This document shows, in pieces, positions 10,945 to 19,164 of a DNA stretch of 64,000 nucleotides. Position 1 is the first letter of the stretch, and every line of letters starts with the position of its first letter. The translations under genes and the position numbers were made by a program. The stretch comes from Lysobacter_K koreensis. GTDB lineage: Bacteria; Pseudomonadota; Gammaproteobacteria; Xanthomonadales; Xanthomonadaceae. The DNA is taken from contig NZ_JBHTIH010000003.1 of NCBI RefSeq assembly GCF_042677045.1, forward strand, positions 62,001 to 126,000. The letters are read 5' to 3'. The notes beneath the pieces are model-generated. The model saw only the letters and a program-made list of their open reading frames with translations, was not told the DNA's origin and did no database searches.

Positions 10945-11709
10945 ATGCAGGGCGGTGCCACCATCGCCGGGATTGCGCGACGCAGCGTCATCGTCTTGCT
11001 GTGGTCGCTGATGTGCGCGGTATGCCTGCTGCCGTCGCCGACGCACGGAAATGGCGAGACAGGCGCCCAGGCCGCCGCGCGCCGCGCGATGGTGGCCGGC
11101 CTGCGCGCCGAAGCGGGAGTGCCCGGCATGCGCACCCATATCGACGATGACGTGCTCGCGGTGCTCGGCAAGGTGCCGCGGCACCGTTTCGTGCCGGCCA
11201 ACCAGCAGCGCCACGCCTACGAGAACCGGCCACTGTCGATCGGCCAGGGCCAGACCATCTCGCAGCCGTACATCGTGGCGTTGATGACCTCGCTGGTGGC
11301 GCCGCAGGCCGGGCAGAAGATCCTCGAGATCGGCACCGGCTCGGGCTACCAGGCCGCGGTGCTGGCCGAGTTCGGCGCGCAGGTGTACACGATCGAGATC
11401 ATCGACGCGCTCGCGGTGCAGGCGGCGCTGCAACTGCGCCACTACCCGAACGTGCAGACGCGGATCGGCGACGGCTACCACGGCTGGGCCGACGCGGCGC
11501 CGTTCGATGCGATCGTGGTCACCGCCGCGGCCGCGTCGATCCCGCCGCCGCTGGTCGCGCAGCTCAAGCCCGGCGGACGCATGGTGATCCCGGTCGGCAG
11601 CGTGTTCTTCACCCAGACCCTGATGCTGGTCGAGAAGGACATCGACGGCGACGTGCGCACGCGGCAGGTGCTGCCGGTGCGGTTCGTGCCGTTGACCGGG
11701 AAGCACTGA
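10945..11709 (+). CDS. pcm: Protein-L-isoaspartate O-methyltransferase, apparently exported
   Basis: SAM-dependent methyltransferase that repairs isoaspartyl residues in damaged proteins. The SAM motif EIGTGSGYQAAVL and the family segments PRHRFVP, SIGQGQTISQPY and LKPGGRMVIPVG are clear. Unusually, the 254-residue product starts with basic residues and a hydrophobic stretch (about 14-30, ending PSPTHG) that looks like a signal peptide or anchor; the classical E. coli Pcm has none. The ATG at 10945 puts this segment at the N-terminus; an upstream ATG at 10912 is possible. If it is exported, the SAM supply would be a problem, so it may stay anchored facing the cytoplasm. Confidence 0.87.
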   Translation: MQGGATIAGIARRSVIVLLWSLMCAVCLLPSPTHGNGETGAQAAARRAMVAGLRAEAGVPGMRTHIDDDVLAVLGKVPRHRFVPANQQRHAYENRPLSIGQGQTISQPYIVALMTSLVAPQAGQKILEIGTGSGYQAAVLAEFGAQVYTIEIIDALAVQAALQLRHYPNVQTRIGDGYHGWADAAPFDAIVVTAAAASIPPPLVAQLKPGGRMVIPVGSVFFTQTLMLVEKDIDGDVRTRQVLPVRFVPLTGKH

Positions 11710-11782
11710 GCACGCTCGACGACGATCGCTTGCAGGAAGACCCTTGGCGGGACGCAGCCAAGCGAGCTCCATCGGATGCGCC

Positions 11783-14239
11783 ATGCCTGAAAGCCGCATG
11801 CTCCCGTTCGCGATCGGCCTGCTGTCCGCGGCCGCGCTGGCTTACCAGTTGCTGCTGATGCGCTGGCTGGCGATCGCGCACTGGCATCCGTTCGCGGTGA
11901 TGATCATCTCGCTCGCGTTGCTCGGGCACGGCGCCAGTGGCACCTGGCTGAGCCTGTGGCTGCGCGGTGCCGCGGGCGAGCGGCTGCAACGCCGGTTCGA
12001 GCGCGGCTTCCCGTGGTGCGCGGCGGGGTTCGCGCTCAGCGCGGTGCTGGCGTTGTGGCTGGCACAGACGATCCCGTTCAACGGCCTGGAGCTGGCGTGG
12101 AACCCGCGGCAGCTGTTGTGGCTGAGCGCGCTGTACCTGGTGCTGGCGTTGCCGTTCTTCTTCGCGGCCAGCTGTTTCGGGCTGGCGTTCGCGCGGCATG
12201 GCGCGCACATCCCGGCGTTGTACGGCGCCGACCTGCTCGGCGCGGGCATCGGTGCGTTGGCGGCGGTCGCGTTGCTGTGGCTGCCGGTGGACCGCGGCCT
12301 GGTGCTCGCGGCGGCCTGCGGGCCGATCGCCGCGGCCTTGCTGGTCCGGCGCTGGGCGTCGCAGCTCGGGCTGGTGCTGGTCGCGTTCAGCGTGCTCGCG
12401 CTGTGGCCGGCGCGCGTGCTGGCACCCACGCCGAACGAGTTCAAGGGGCTGAGCAAGGCGTTGCTGATGCCCGGCGCGCGCATCCTCGCGCAGCGCCATG
12501 GGCCGTACGGCTGGGTGGCGGTGCTTGACAGCCCGCGTATCCCGTTGCGCTACGCGCCTGGTCTCAGTCTGGACAACCACGACGAACTGCCGGCGCAACT
12601 GGGCGTGTTCACCGATGGCGATGGGCTGGCGCCGATCACCCGCCGCGGCGACGGCGCGCAGGCGTACCTCGGGCGGATGCTGTCGGCGCTGCCGTACCGC
12701 GTGCAGGCGTCGACGAAAACCGGCCCGCGCGTGCTGGTGCTCGGCGCCGGCGGCGGCCAGGAGGTGCTGCAGGCACTCGCGCTGGGCGCGCGCGCGGTGG
12801 ACGCGGTCGAGCCGAACCCGCAGCGCCTGCGCCTAGTTCGCGACGACTACGCCGCGTTTGCCGGTGACCTTTACCGCGATCCGCGCGTGCGCGTGGTCCA
12901 CGCCGAGCCGCGTGCGTTCGTGCGCCGCGCGACGCAACGCTACGACCTGATCGTGCTGGCCAGCGGCGAGTCGTTCGCCGGCGGCGGCGCCGGCGTGCAG
13001 GCGGCCGCCGAGCAGTACTCGCTCACGGTCGAGGCATGGCGCGACTACCTGTCGCGGCTGGCGCCGGGCGGGATGCTCGCTGCGACGCGCTGGAGCAAGC
13101 AGCCGCCGCGCGACGAACTCAAGCTGCTGGCCACCGCGATCGCGGCGCTGCGCGCGCAGGGCCTGGCCGACGCGGACGCGCGCATCATCGCGTTGCGCGG
13201 CTGGGATGCGAGCACCTGGCTGGTCAAGCGCGGCCGCTTCGAGACCGGCGAGATCGCGGCCGCGCAGGCGTTTGCCCAAGCCCAAGGCTTCGACCCGGTG
13301 CACGTGCCGGGGCTGCGCGGCGTCGCGGGCGAACGCTTCCACCAGCTCGATGGCGCGTACCTGGTCGAGGGCGCGCGGGCATTGCTGTCGCCGCGCGCGG
13401 CCGACTACCGGCGCGACTACAAGTTCGCGATCGCGCCGGCCACCGACGACCGCCCATACTTCGGCGATTTCTTCCGCTGGCGCAGCCTGCCCGAGCTGTG
13501 GCGGCTGCGCGAGCAGGGCAGTGCGGTGCTGCTCGATTCGGGCACCTTGCTGCTGCTCGCGACCCTGCTGCAGGCGCTGCCGCTGGCGTTGTTGCTGGTG
13601 CTGCTGCCGCTGCGCGCGTTGCCGCGCGCACCGTACGACGCTGCCAGCGGGCTGGTCCGCTGGCGCGCGGGCGGCTATTTCCTCGCGCTCGGACTGGCGT
13701 TCATGCTGGTCGAGATCGCCACGCTGTCGCGGCTGGCCTTGCTGGTCGGGCACCCGTGGCTTGCCGCGAGCGTCGGCCTGGCCGGGTTCCTGTGCTTCGC
13801 CGGCGCGGGCAGCCTGCAGGCGCAACGCTTGCTGGCCCGCGCGGACGCATCGGCGGGCAACGTCGACGCCGAACTGGCCGCGGCAGTGCGGCGCGCGGTG
13901 TTCGCGATCGCGCTGGGGCTGTTGTGGCAGCTGGCGGTGTTCGCGGCGGTGCACGAGGTTGGCGCGGGCTGGCCGGTGCCGGCGCGTGCACTGGCGGGCT
14001 TGCTCGGCATCGCGCCGCTCGCGGTCGCGATGGGGATGCCGTTTCCACTCGGCCTGGCGCGGCTGGCGCGGAGCGCACCGGCGTGGGTGCCGTGGGCGTG
14101 GGGGTTGAACGGCTGCGCATCGGTAATCGCCGCGGTGGCCGCATTGCTGCTGGCGATGCTGGTCGGGCTGCGCGCGACGCTGCTGTGCGCGCTGGCCCTG
14201 TACGCGTTCGCGGCGTGGCTGTGGCGCGCGCGTGTGTAG
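11783..14239 (+). CDS. Membrane-embedded spermidine synthase-like protein
   Basis: An 818-residue integral membrane protein. About seven hydrophobic helices (residues 1-220) precede a soluble Rossmann-like domain of the spermidine synthase family (VLVLGAGGGQEVLQALALGA and a following acidic VEPNP), and further helices fill the last 230 residues. Bacterial proteins of this type are annotated as fused-MFS or membrane spermidine synthases; their substrates are mostly unknown, and real polyamine synthesis is not shown here. The start at 11783 (MPESRML) is preferred over a weak upstream ATG. The stop codon TAG is the first part of a family A repeat. Confidence 0.78.
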   Translation: MPESRMLPFAIGLLSAAALAYQLLLMRWLAIAHWHPFAVMIISLALLGHGASGTWLSLWLRGAAGERLQRRFERGFPWCAAGFALSAVLALWLAQTIPFNGLELAWNPRQLLWLSALYLVLALPFFFAASCFGLAFARHGAHIPALYGADLLGAGIGALAAVALLWLPVDRGLVLAAACGPIAAALLVRRWASQLGLVLVAFSVLALWPARVLAPTPNEFKGLSKALLMPGARILAQRHGPYGWVAVLDSPRIPLRYAPGLSLDNHDELPAQLGVFTDGDGLAPITRRGDGAQAYLGRMLSALPYRVQASTKTGPRVLVLGAGGGQEVLQALALGARAVDAVEPNPQRLRLVRDDYAAFAGDLYRDPRVRVVHAEPRAFVRRATQRYDLIVLASGESFAGGGAGVQAAAEQYSLTVEAWRDYLSRLAPGGMLAATRWSKQPPRDELKLLATAIAALRAQGLADADARIIALRGWDASTWLVKRGRFETGEIAAAQAFAQAQGFDPVHVPGLRGVAGERFHQLDGAYLVEGARALLSPRAADYRRDYKFAIAPATDDRPYFGDFFRWRSLPELWRLREQGSAVLLDSGTLLLLATLLQALPLALLLVLLPLRALPRAPYDAASGLVRWRAGGYFLALGLAFMLVEIATLSRLALLVGHPWLAASVGLAGFLCFAGAGSLQAQRLLARADASAGNVDAELAAAVRRAVFAIALGLLWQLAVFAAVHEVGAGWPVPARALAGLLGIAPLAVAMGMPFPLGLARLARSAPAWVPWAWGLNGCASVIAAVAALLLAMLVGLRATLLCALALYAFAAWLWRARV

Positions 14240-14358
14240 GGCGGGTTTTCAACCCGCCGTGGCCATGCAACGTGTGCCGGGATGCCGGATGTCGATCCGG
14301 GGTTGCGGTGCCTCGCAAGTTGGCGGCGACGGGACGGCGGGTTGAAAACCCGCCCTAC
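14236..14358. repeat. Intergenic repeat family A, copy 2
   Basis: A 123-bp element with long terminal inverted repeats (left arm GTAGGGCGGGTTTTCAACCC, right arm its complement) and an interior alignable with copy 1. It starts inside the stop codon of the upstream spermidine-synthase-like gene and fills the gap to the convergent priA gene. Confidence 0.9.
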
Positions 14359-14377
14359 GCGATCGCGTCGCGTCGCC

Positions 14378-16630
14378 TCAATAGAGGTCGGTCGGATCGA
14401 CGTCGAGCGACCAGCGCACCTTGCGCGCCTCGGGCAATGCGTAAATCACCGGCAGCGCGGCATCGAGCGCGGCGTGCAGCGCGCGGCGGTCGGGCGACGA
14501 CAGCAGCAGCTGCAAGCGCTGGTAGCCGGCGCGGCGCGGCATCGGCGCGGGCAGCGGGCCGTTGAGTTCGAGCTCCCCGCCGGCCGCCTGCAGCGCGGCG
14601 CGCGCGGCCTGCAGGAACGCGTTGGCGACATCGGCGTGCTTGGCTTCGGCGCGCATCAACGCCAGGTGCGCGAACGGCGGGAAGCCGGCCTCCTCGCGCT
14701 GGACGAGCTCGGCCTGCGCGAACGCGCCATAGCCGCCGGCCAGCAAGGTCATCAGCAACGGGTGCTGCGGGTGATGGGTCTGCAGCAGCACCTGGCCGGG
14801 CTTGTCGGCGCGCCCGGCGCGGCCGGCGACCTGGACCAGCAGCTGCGCGAGTTTCTCCGGGGCGCGGAAGTCGGCCGAGAACAGGCCCTCGTCGATCCCG
14901 ACCACCGCGACCAGGGTCAGGTTCGGCAAGTCGTGGCCCTTGGCCAGCATCTGCGTGCCGACCAGAATCCCGGGATCGCGACCGAACGTGGCCAGCATCC
15001 CCTCGAGGGCGTCGCGGCGCTGGGTGGTGCCACGGTCGATGCGCAGCACCGGCACCTCCGGGAACCTCGCGTTGAGCGCTTCCTCGATGCGCTCGGTACC
15101 CGCGCCCTGCGACTGCAACGCCAGCCCGCCGCAATCCGGGCAGGCGTTCGGTGCCGGCCGGCGCGCGCCGCAGTGGTGGCACTGCAGGCGGCGCCCGCCG
15201 GCGTGCACGGTCATCGGCGTGCCCTGGGTCGGGGTGCTGCAGCGGTTGCATTGCGCGCTCCAGCCGCAGTCGTGGCACAGCAGCACCGGCGCGTAGCCGC
15301 GGCGGTTCTTGAACACCAGCACCTGGCCGCCGGCGTCGAGCGCGGCGCCGATCGCGGCCAACAATTCCGGCGACAGCCCGGCTTCGAGGGGGCGCTTGCG
15401 CACGTCGACCACGCGCACCGTCGGCGGCACCGCCACGCCGGCGCGCGCGCGCAGCCGCAGGTGGCCGTAGCGTTCGGCCTGCGCGTTCTTCAGCGATTCC
15501 AGCGACGGCGTCGCGCTGCCCAGGATGATCGGCACGCGCAGCGCCTTGGCGCGCACCAGCGCGAAGTCGCGGGCGTGGTAGCGCAGCCCGTCGAGCTGCT
15601 TGAAGCTGCCGTCGTGCTCCTCGTCGATGACGATCAGCCCGGCATCGGGCAGCGGCAGGAACACCGCCGAGCGGGTGCCGACCACCACCCGCGCCTCGCC
15701 GCGCGCGCACGCGGCCCAAGTGCGCGCGCGCTCGCCATCGCCCAGGCCCGAGTGCAGCGCGTGCACCGGCACGCCCAGGCGCGCACGGAAGCGCGCCAGG
15801 GTCTGCGGGGTCAGGCCGATCTCGGGCACCAGCACCAGCGCCTGCTTGCCGCGCGCCAGGCAGTCGGCGATCGCGTGCAGGTAGACCTCGGTCTTGCCGC
15901 TGCCGGTGACGCCGTCGAGCAGGAACGCCGCGAACCTGCCGCGCGCGGCCAGCACCGCGTCGATCGCGGCCCGCTGCTCGTCGTTGGGAGGCGGCCCCGG
16001 TTGCGGGCTCGGCGCAACCCGCGAGGCCGGCACCGCGACGCGTTCGGCCAGGCCGCGCTTAGCCAGCGCCCGGGCGCCGCCGCGCCAGTCGTCGAGGGCG
16101 TCGTCCAGCGCCGGTTCGTCGCGCGGCCCGGCGTGCAGCAGCTCGGCCAGCCGCCGCGGCTTGCCCGGGCGCAGGCGTTCGCGCGCGGTGCGGCCGGCCT
16201 CGCTGAGCTGCCAGGCCCAGGCGTGGGTATCGGCCAGCGGCTCGCCGTGGCGCAGCAGGGTCGGCAGCGCGGTCGCCAGCACCTCGCCCAGCGGCGCGTG
16301 GCTGTAGCGCGCCAGCCAGCGCAGCGAGTCGAGCAGCTCGCCGTGCAGCAAAGGGGTCGGGTCGAGCAGGGCGCTGGCCGGCTTGAGCGTGGCCGGGGCG
16401 TCGCTGTCCGCCGCGCCGTCGCCGACACCCTCGGCCAGCACCCCCACGAGCACCTCCACAACCAGCCCGACCAGCTCGCGCGAGCCGAACGGCACCCGCA
16501 CCCGGCGGCCGATGTCGGCCACCGACGCCGCGTGCCCGGCCGGCGGGCGGTAGTCGAACAGCCGCGCCAAGGGCACCGGCAGGGCGACGCGCCAGACGGG
16601 CTGGGGTGACTGAATGGGCGACGCTGGCAT
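14378..16630 (-). CDS. priA: Primosomal protein N' (replication restart helicase PriA)
   Basis: 3'-to-5' DNA helicase that recognises stalled forks and reloads the replisome. The 750-residue product has an N-terminal DNA-binding domain, Walker A (GVTGSGKTEVY), the DEEH box (VIDEEHDGS), and the PriA zinc-binding cysteines in four CxxC pairs (from CHDCGWSAQC to CPDCGG). A conserved C-terminal helicase lobe includes GTQMLAKGHD. The start at 16630 (MPASPIQSPQ) gives a normal family length; a longer upstream frame is unlikely. The gene is convergent with the spermidine-synthase-like gene and has an unusual upstream region with two DnaA boxes. Confidence 0.96.
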   Translation of the reverse strand: MPASPIQSPQPVWRVALPVPLARLFDYRPPAGHAASVADIGRRVRVPFGSRELVGLVVEVLVGVLAEGVGDGAADSDAPATLKPASALLDPTPLLHGELLDSLRWLARYSHAPLGEVLATALPTLLRHGEPLADTHAWAWQLSEAGRTARERLRPGKPRRLAELLHAGPRDEPALDDALDDWRGGARALAKRGLAERVAVPASRVAPSPQPGPPPNDEQRAAIDAVLAARGRFAAFLLDGVTGSGKTEVYLHAIADCLARGKQALVLVPEIGLTPQTLARFRARLGVPVHALHSGLGDGERARTWAACARGEARVVVGTRSAVFLPLPDAGLIVIDEEHDGSFKQLDGLRYHARDFALVRAKALRVPIILGSATPSLESLKNAQAERYGHLRLRARAGVAVPPTVRVVDVRKRPLEAGLSPELLAAIGAALDAGGQVLVFKNRRGYAPVLLCHDCGWSAQCNRCSTPTQGTPMTVHAGGRRLQCHHCGARRPAPNACPDCGGLALQSQGAGTERIEEALNARFPEVPVLRIDRGTTQRRDALEGMLATFGRDPGILVGTQMLAKGHDLPNLTLVAVVGIDEGLFSADFRAPEKLAQLLVQVAGRAGRADKPGQVLLQTHHPQHPLLMTLLAGGYGAFAQAELVQREEAGFPPFAHLALMRAEAKHADVANAFLQAARAALQAAGGELELNGPLPAPMPRRAGYQRLQLLLSSPDRRALHAALDAALPVIYALPEARKVRWSLDVDPTDLY

Positions 16631-17126
16631 GGCCGAGAGTCTAGCGAGGCGAGCCCGCTTGCGGGCCTGCGTCAGTTGCGGGCCATTGCTCGCCATTGCG
16701 TGACAAAAGTCACGTAAGTGTCGGAGCCAAAAGAACATTCACGTTTATCCACACGAACTGTGGATAAGTCTGTGCATGCCGCGCCGGCACAACTGCGCGA
16801 TGACGCTCCAACAAGCGTTGCCGCCATCTTGGTGAAAAAAGTGCCAACGAGGTTATTTCTATATATATCAGTTATTTAGCCGTGAAACACTGCTGTCATG
16901 CGGATTTTGGCCGGCGTGAAGAACCCGTAAATGACGGCGGCGTTACTGCTGTGCACAACCGGTTCTGGCGGCAAGCCGCGCCGCGCTTCGCGGAGCAGGA
17001 TTTCGGGCGATGTCAAGCGGGGTTTTTCCCGGGATTGGCGCGCATGCGGTGGCGTATCCGCGGCGCCGCGGGGGCGGTGCCGTCGGTCGGCCTCGCTATG
17101 ATGGCCGGCATGCCGAAGCACGCCCG
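16631..17126. other. Intergenic region upstream of priA with an AT-rich segment
   Basis: This divergent 496-base gap has no convincing gene. It contains a small CGTGAC/GTCACG hairpin (16699-16714), an inverted pair of DnaA boxes (16745-16767), a further one-mismatch DnaA box (16950-16958, TGTGCACAA) and a markedly AT-rich stretch at about 16833-16880 including TATATATATC. The AT-rich part may hold promoters for either flanking gene, or act as a duplex-unwinding segment. Confidence 0.6.
16745..16767. promoter_or_regulatory. Inverted pair of consensus DnaA boxes
   Basis: TTATCCACA (16745-16753) and its complement TGTGGATAA (16759-16767) are separated by five bases. Both match the strict E. coli DnaA box. 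The pair lies 115-137 bases upstream of the priA start and about 65 bases from an AT-rich stretch. It could serve in DnaA control of priA or in DnaA titration. Confidence 0.65.
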
Positions 17127-18149
17127 ATGAGCTCCCCTTCCGTTGCCCCTCCCGCCAGCGCCCCGGCGGCGCTGGCGGCGTTCCTGCGCGGCGTCGAACG
17201 CCGCGGTGCGGTGCTGGCCGAGTTGCAGGCCGGCGATGCCGCCGCCGGCGATGCCGCGCTGGCCGCGGCGATGGCCGGGTTCCGGCCCATGGCCGCCGAC
17301 CTGCCGATGAGCGAATGGCCGCGCGCGTTCTGGGTGCGCCTGCTGGCCGACCCGCGCCTGCAGCACCGGACGCAGGTCGCCCTGCCGCTGGACGCCACCG
17401 ACCGCCTGGCCGAGCTCGGCAGCGGCCCGCGCGCGGCGCTGCTGCTGCGCCTGGCCGCCGGCCTCGACGAGGCCGCGGCCGCGCGGGTGCTCGGGATCGC
17501 CCAGCCGACCTACCGGCTGGCGCTGCAGCGCGCCCTGCCGCACCACGCCGACGGCCGTGCCGATCCGCAGGCCTGGCAGCGCCTGCGCGAGCAGGTGCAT
17601 CGCCGGATCAAGACCCTCGCCCCCGAGCGCCTGCAGCGCCTGGCGCAGGCACGCGGGGCGGCGCTGCTGGGGCGCGCGCCCGCGGTGGCGGCTGCGGACG
17701 AGTCGTCCGCACCGGTCCGCCCGCGCCGGCTGCTGGGGCTGTTGTGGGCGTTGCTGGTGCTGTGCGCGGTGGCGTTGGCCGCGACGTTCTGGTGGCCCGC
17801 TGGCGGCCTGGACACCTGGCTGGGCGCGCGCATGGACCCGGACCAGCGGCCGGTGCGCTCGCGGCCGCTGCCACCGGCGCAGGCTCCAGCGTCGCGCTAC
17901 GGCGTGCAGGCCGGCGCGGTCGCGCACCGCGACTTCGCGCTGCTGGTCGACCCCGAGGGCGAGGCGATCGCGCGCGAGCTGGATTACTACAGCTGGCTGG
18001 CCGCGCAGCAGGCCAACGGCGGCTCCATCGCGGCAACCGCGAGCACGGCCGACCCGGGCTCGACGCTGGCGTCGGGCATGCCAGCGGACGGCACTGCCCT
18101 GGTGCCAGCCCCCGCAGCCTCGGCGGAGAGCAACGATGCGCCGCGCTGA
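17127..18149 (+). CDS. Sigma-70 region 4-like protein with a membrane anchor
   Basis: A 340-residue protein that I do not recognise beyond its parts. Residues about 88-125 (RAALLLRLAAGLDEAAAARV and onward) resemble a sigma-factor region 4 helix-turn-helix, but no region 2 is visible, so it is probably not a working sigma factor. One strong membrane segment lies at about residues 203-223 (LLGLLWALLVLCAVALAATF). The rest is an extracytoplasmic tail with a low-complexity Ala/Ser/Pro end. The ATG at 17127 was chosen as the first codon giving a plausible cytoplasmic N-terminus. It overlaps the next gene by 14 bases, which suggests a membrane regulator acting with its secreted partner. Confidence 0.65.
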   Translation: MSSPSVAPPASAPAALAAFLRGVERRGAVLAELQAGDAAAGDAALAAAMAGFRPMAADLPMSEWPRAFWVRLLADPRLQHRTQVALPLDATDRLAELGSGPRAALLLRLAAGLDEAAAARVLGIAQPTYRLALQRALPHHADGRADPQAWQRLREQVHRRIKTLAPERLQRLAQARGAALLGRAPAVAAADESSAPVRPRRLLGLLWALLVLCAVALAATFWWPAGGLDTWLGARMDPDQRPVRSRPLPPAQAPASRYGVQAGAVAHRDFALLVDPEGEAIARELDYYSWLAAQQANGGSIAATASTADPGSTLASGMPADGTALVPAPAASAESNDAPR

Positions 18150-18786
18150 CCGCCGCACCACGGCGCTGGCCGGTGCCGCGCTGCTGGCGCTGGCGCAACT
18201 GTCCGCGACCGCAGCACCGCCGCTGCCGGCCGAGTTCGACACCGTGTTGCCGCTGCTGCAGCCCGCACGGCGTGGCCAACTGCAGCAGCGCGCCGCGACC
18301 TGGGCGTCGTGGACGGCCGCCGAACGCGCGCGCTTCGCCGAGCGCGCGGCGGACTGGGATGCGACGCCGGCCGCGCAGCGCGGCGCGCGTCGTGAACGCT
18401 ACCTGGCGTGGCAGGCACTGCCGGCGGCCGAGCGCACCCGGGTCACCCTCGCGGTTGCCGCCCACGCCGCCCTGCCGGCCGCGCAGCAGCAGGCGTTGCG
18501 GGCGCAGTTCGACGCGCTCGATGGCAGCACGCGGCGTGGCTGGCTGCTCGGCCCGGCGCTGGGCGCCGACTATCCCGCGCTGCAGCCGCTGCTCGCGCAG
18601 GTGCCGCCGGGCGAGCACGCGCCGCTGCTGCGCGCGCTGCGCGCGATGACGCCGCAACAACGCGCGGACCTGGCGATGCTGGTGCAGCGCACGCCGCCGC
18701 ACGAGCGCGCGACCCTGCGCCGCGAGCTGCAGTCGACCTCGGCGGCCAACCGCGAGGCGTGGCTGTGGCAGCGGCTGGATCGGTAG
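18136..18786 (+). CDS. DUF3106 family secreted protein
   Basis: A 216-residue protein with a signal peptide (basic MRRADRRT, hydrophobic ALAGAALLALAQLSATA, cleavage near ATA-APP) followed by an all-helical DUF3106-type region. That region is rich in repeated short patterns such as RRGQLQQRAATWASWTAAER and LRAMTPQQRADL. The start overlaps the preceding gene by 14 bases in another frame. The function is unknown. Pairing with a membrane-bound HTH protein suggests an envelope-sensing role, which is inference. Confidence 0.75.
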   Translation: MRRADRRTTALAGAALLALAQLSATAAPPLPAEFDTVLPLLQPARRGQLQQRAATWASWTAAERARFAERAADWDATPAAQRGARRERYLAWQALPAAERTRVTLAVAAHAALPAAQQQALRAQFDALDGSTRRGWLLGPALGADYPALQPLLAQVPPGEHAPLLRALRAMTPQQRADLAMLVQRTPPHERATLRRELQSTSAANREAWLWQRLDR

Positions 18787-18825
18787 AACGGGCTTCAACC
18801 GGGCCACCGCGCTGCCATCCCCGGC

Positions 18826-19164
18826 TCAGCCGAGCGCGTGCAACACCCGCCGCGTCGCCGTGAAGCGGCCGCCGAAGCGCGCCATGCCCTCGGCGCGCAG
18901 CCGCGGCGCGTGGTCGCGCAGGTAGGCGTCGAGCGCGGCCTGGTCGAGCAGCGTGTACTGCACGCACAGGCCGATGCGGCCCGCGTCGGGGGCCGGCTCC
19001 TGCACCGCGAACACGCGCGCGCCGGTGAACCCGGGCAATGCGCAGATCTCCTGCATGTGCGTCGCCAACCAGGCGCGGTAGGCGTCGGCGATTTCCGCGT
19101 CGATCGCGAGGTTGACCTCGTAGACCACCGCATCGCGCGCCGCTTCCCGCAATGCCCCGTTCAC
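18826..19164 (-). CDS. DUF4286 family protein
   Basis: A 112-residue protein of the DUF4286 type, a small ferredoxin-like fold related to dimeric alpha-beta barrel proteins. The core VVYEVNLAIDAEIADAYRAW and the later YTLLDQAALDAYLRDHAPRL are typical. The start is a GTG at 19164 whose last bases overlap the stop of the upstream DUF3667 gene (GTGA), which fixes the start and indicates coupling. No enzymatic residues can be assigned, and the function is unknown. Confidence 0.8.
   Translation of the reverse strand: MNGALREAARDAVVYEVNLAIDAEIADAYRAWLATHMQEICALPGFTGARVFAVQEPAPDAGRIGLCVQYTLLDQAALDAYLRDHAPRLRAEGMARFGGRFTATRRVLHALG

Noticed and set aside
16876..17121. Short opposite-strand frames of about 81 codons upstream of the sigma-like gene
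   Set aside because: No ribosome-binding site or domain; both strands are open, which is typical noise. The region is better explained as regulatory.
17127..18149. Calling this gene an ECF sigma factor
   Set aside because: Only a region 4-like HTH is visible. There is no region 2, and a membrane helix follows, which does not fit a working sigma factor.
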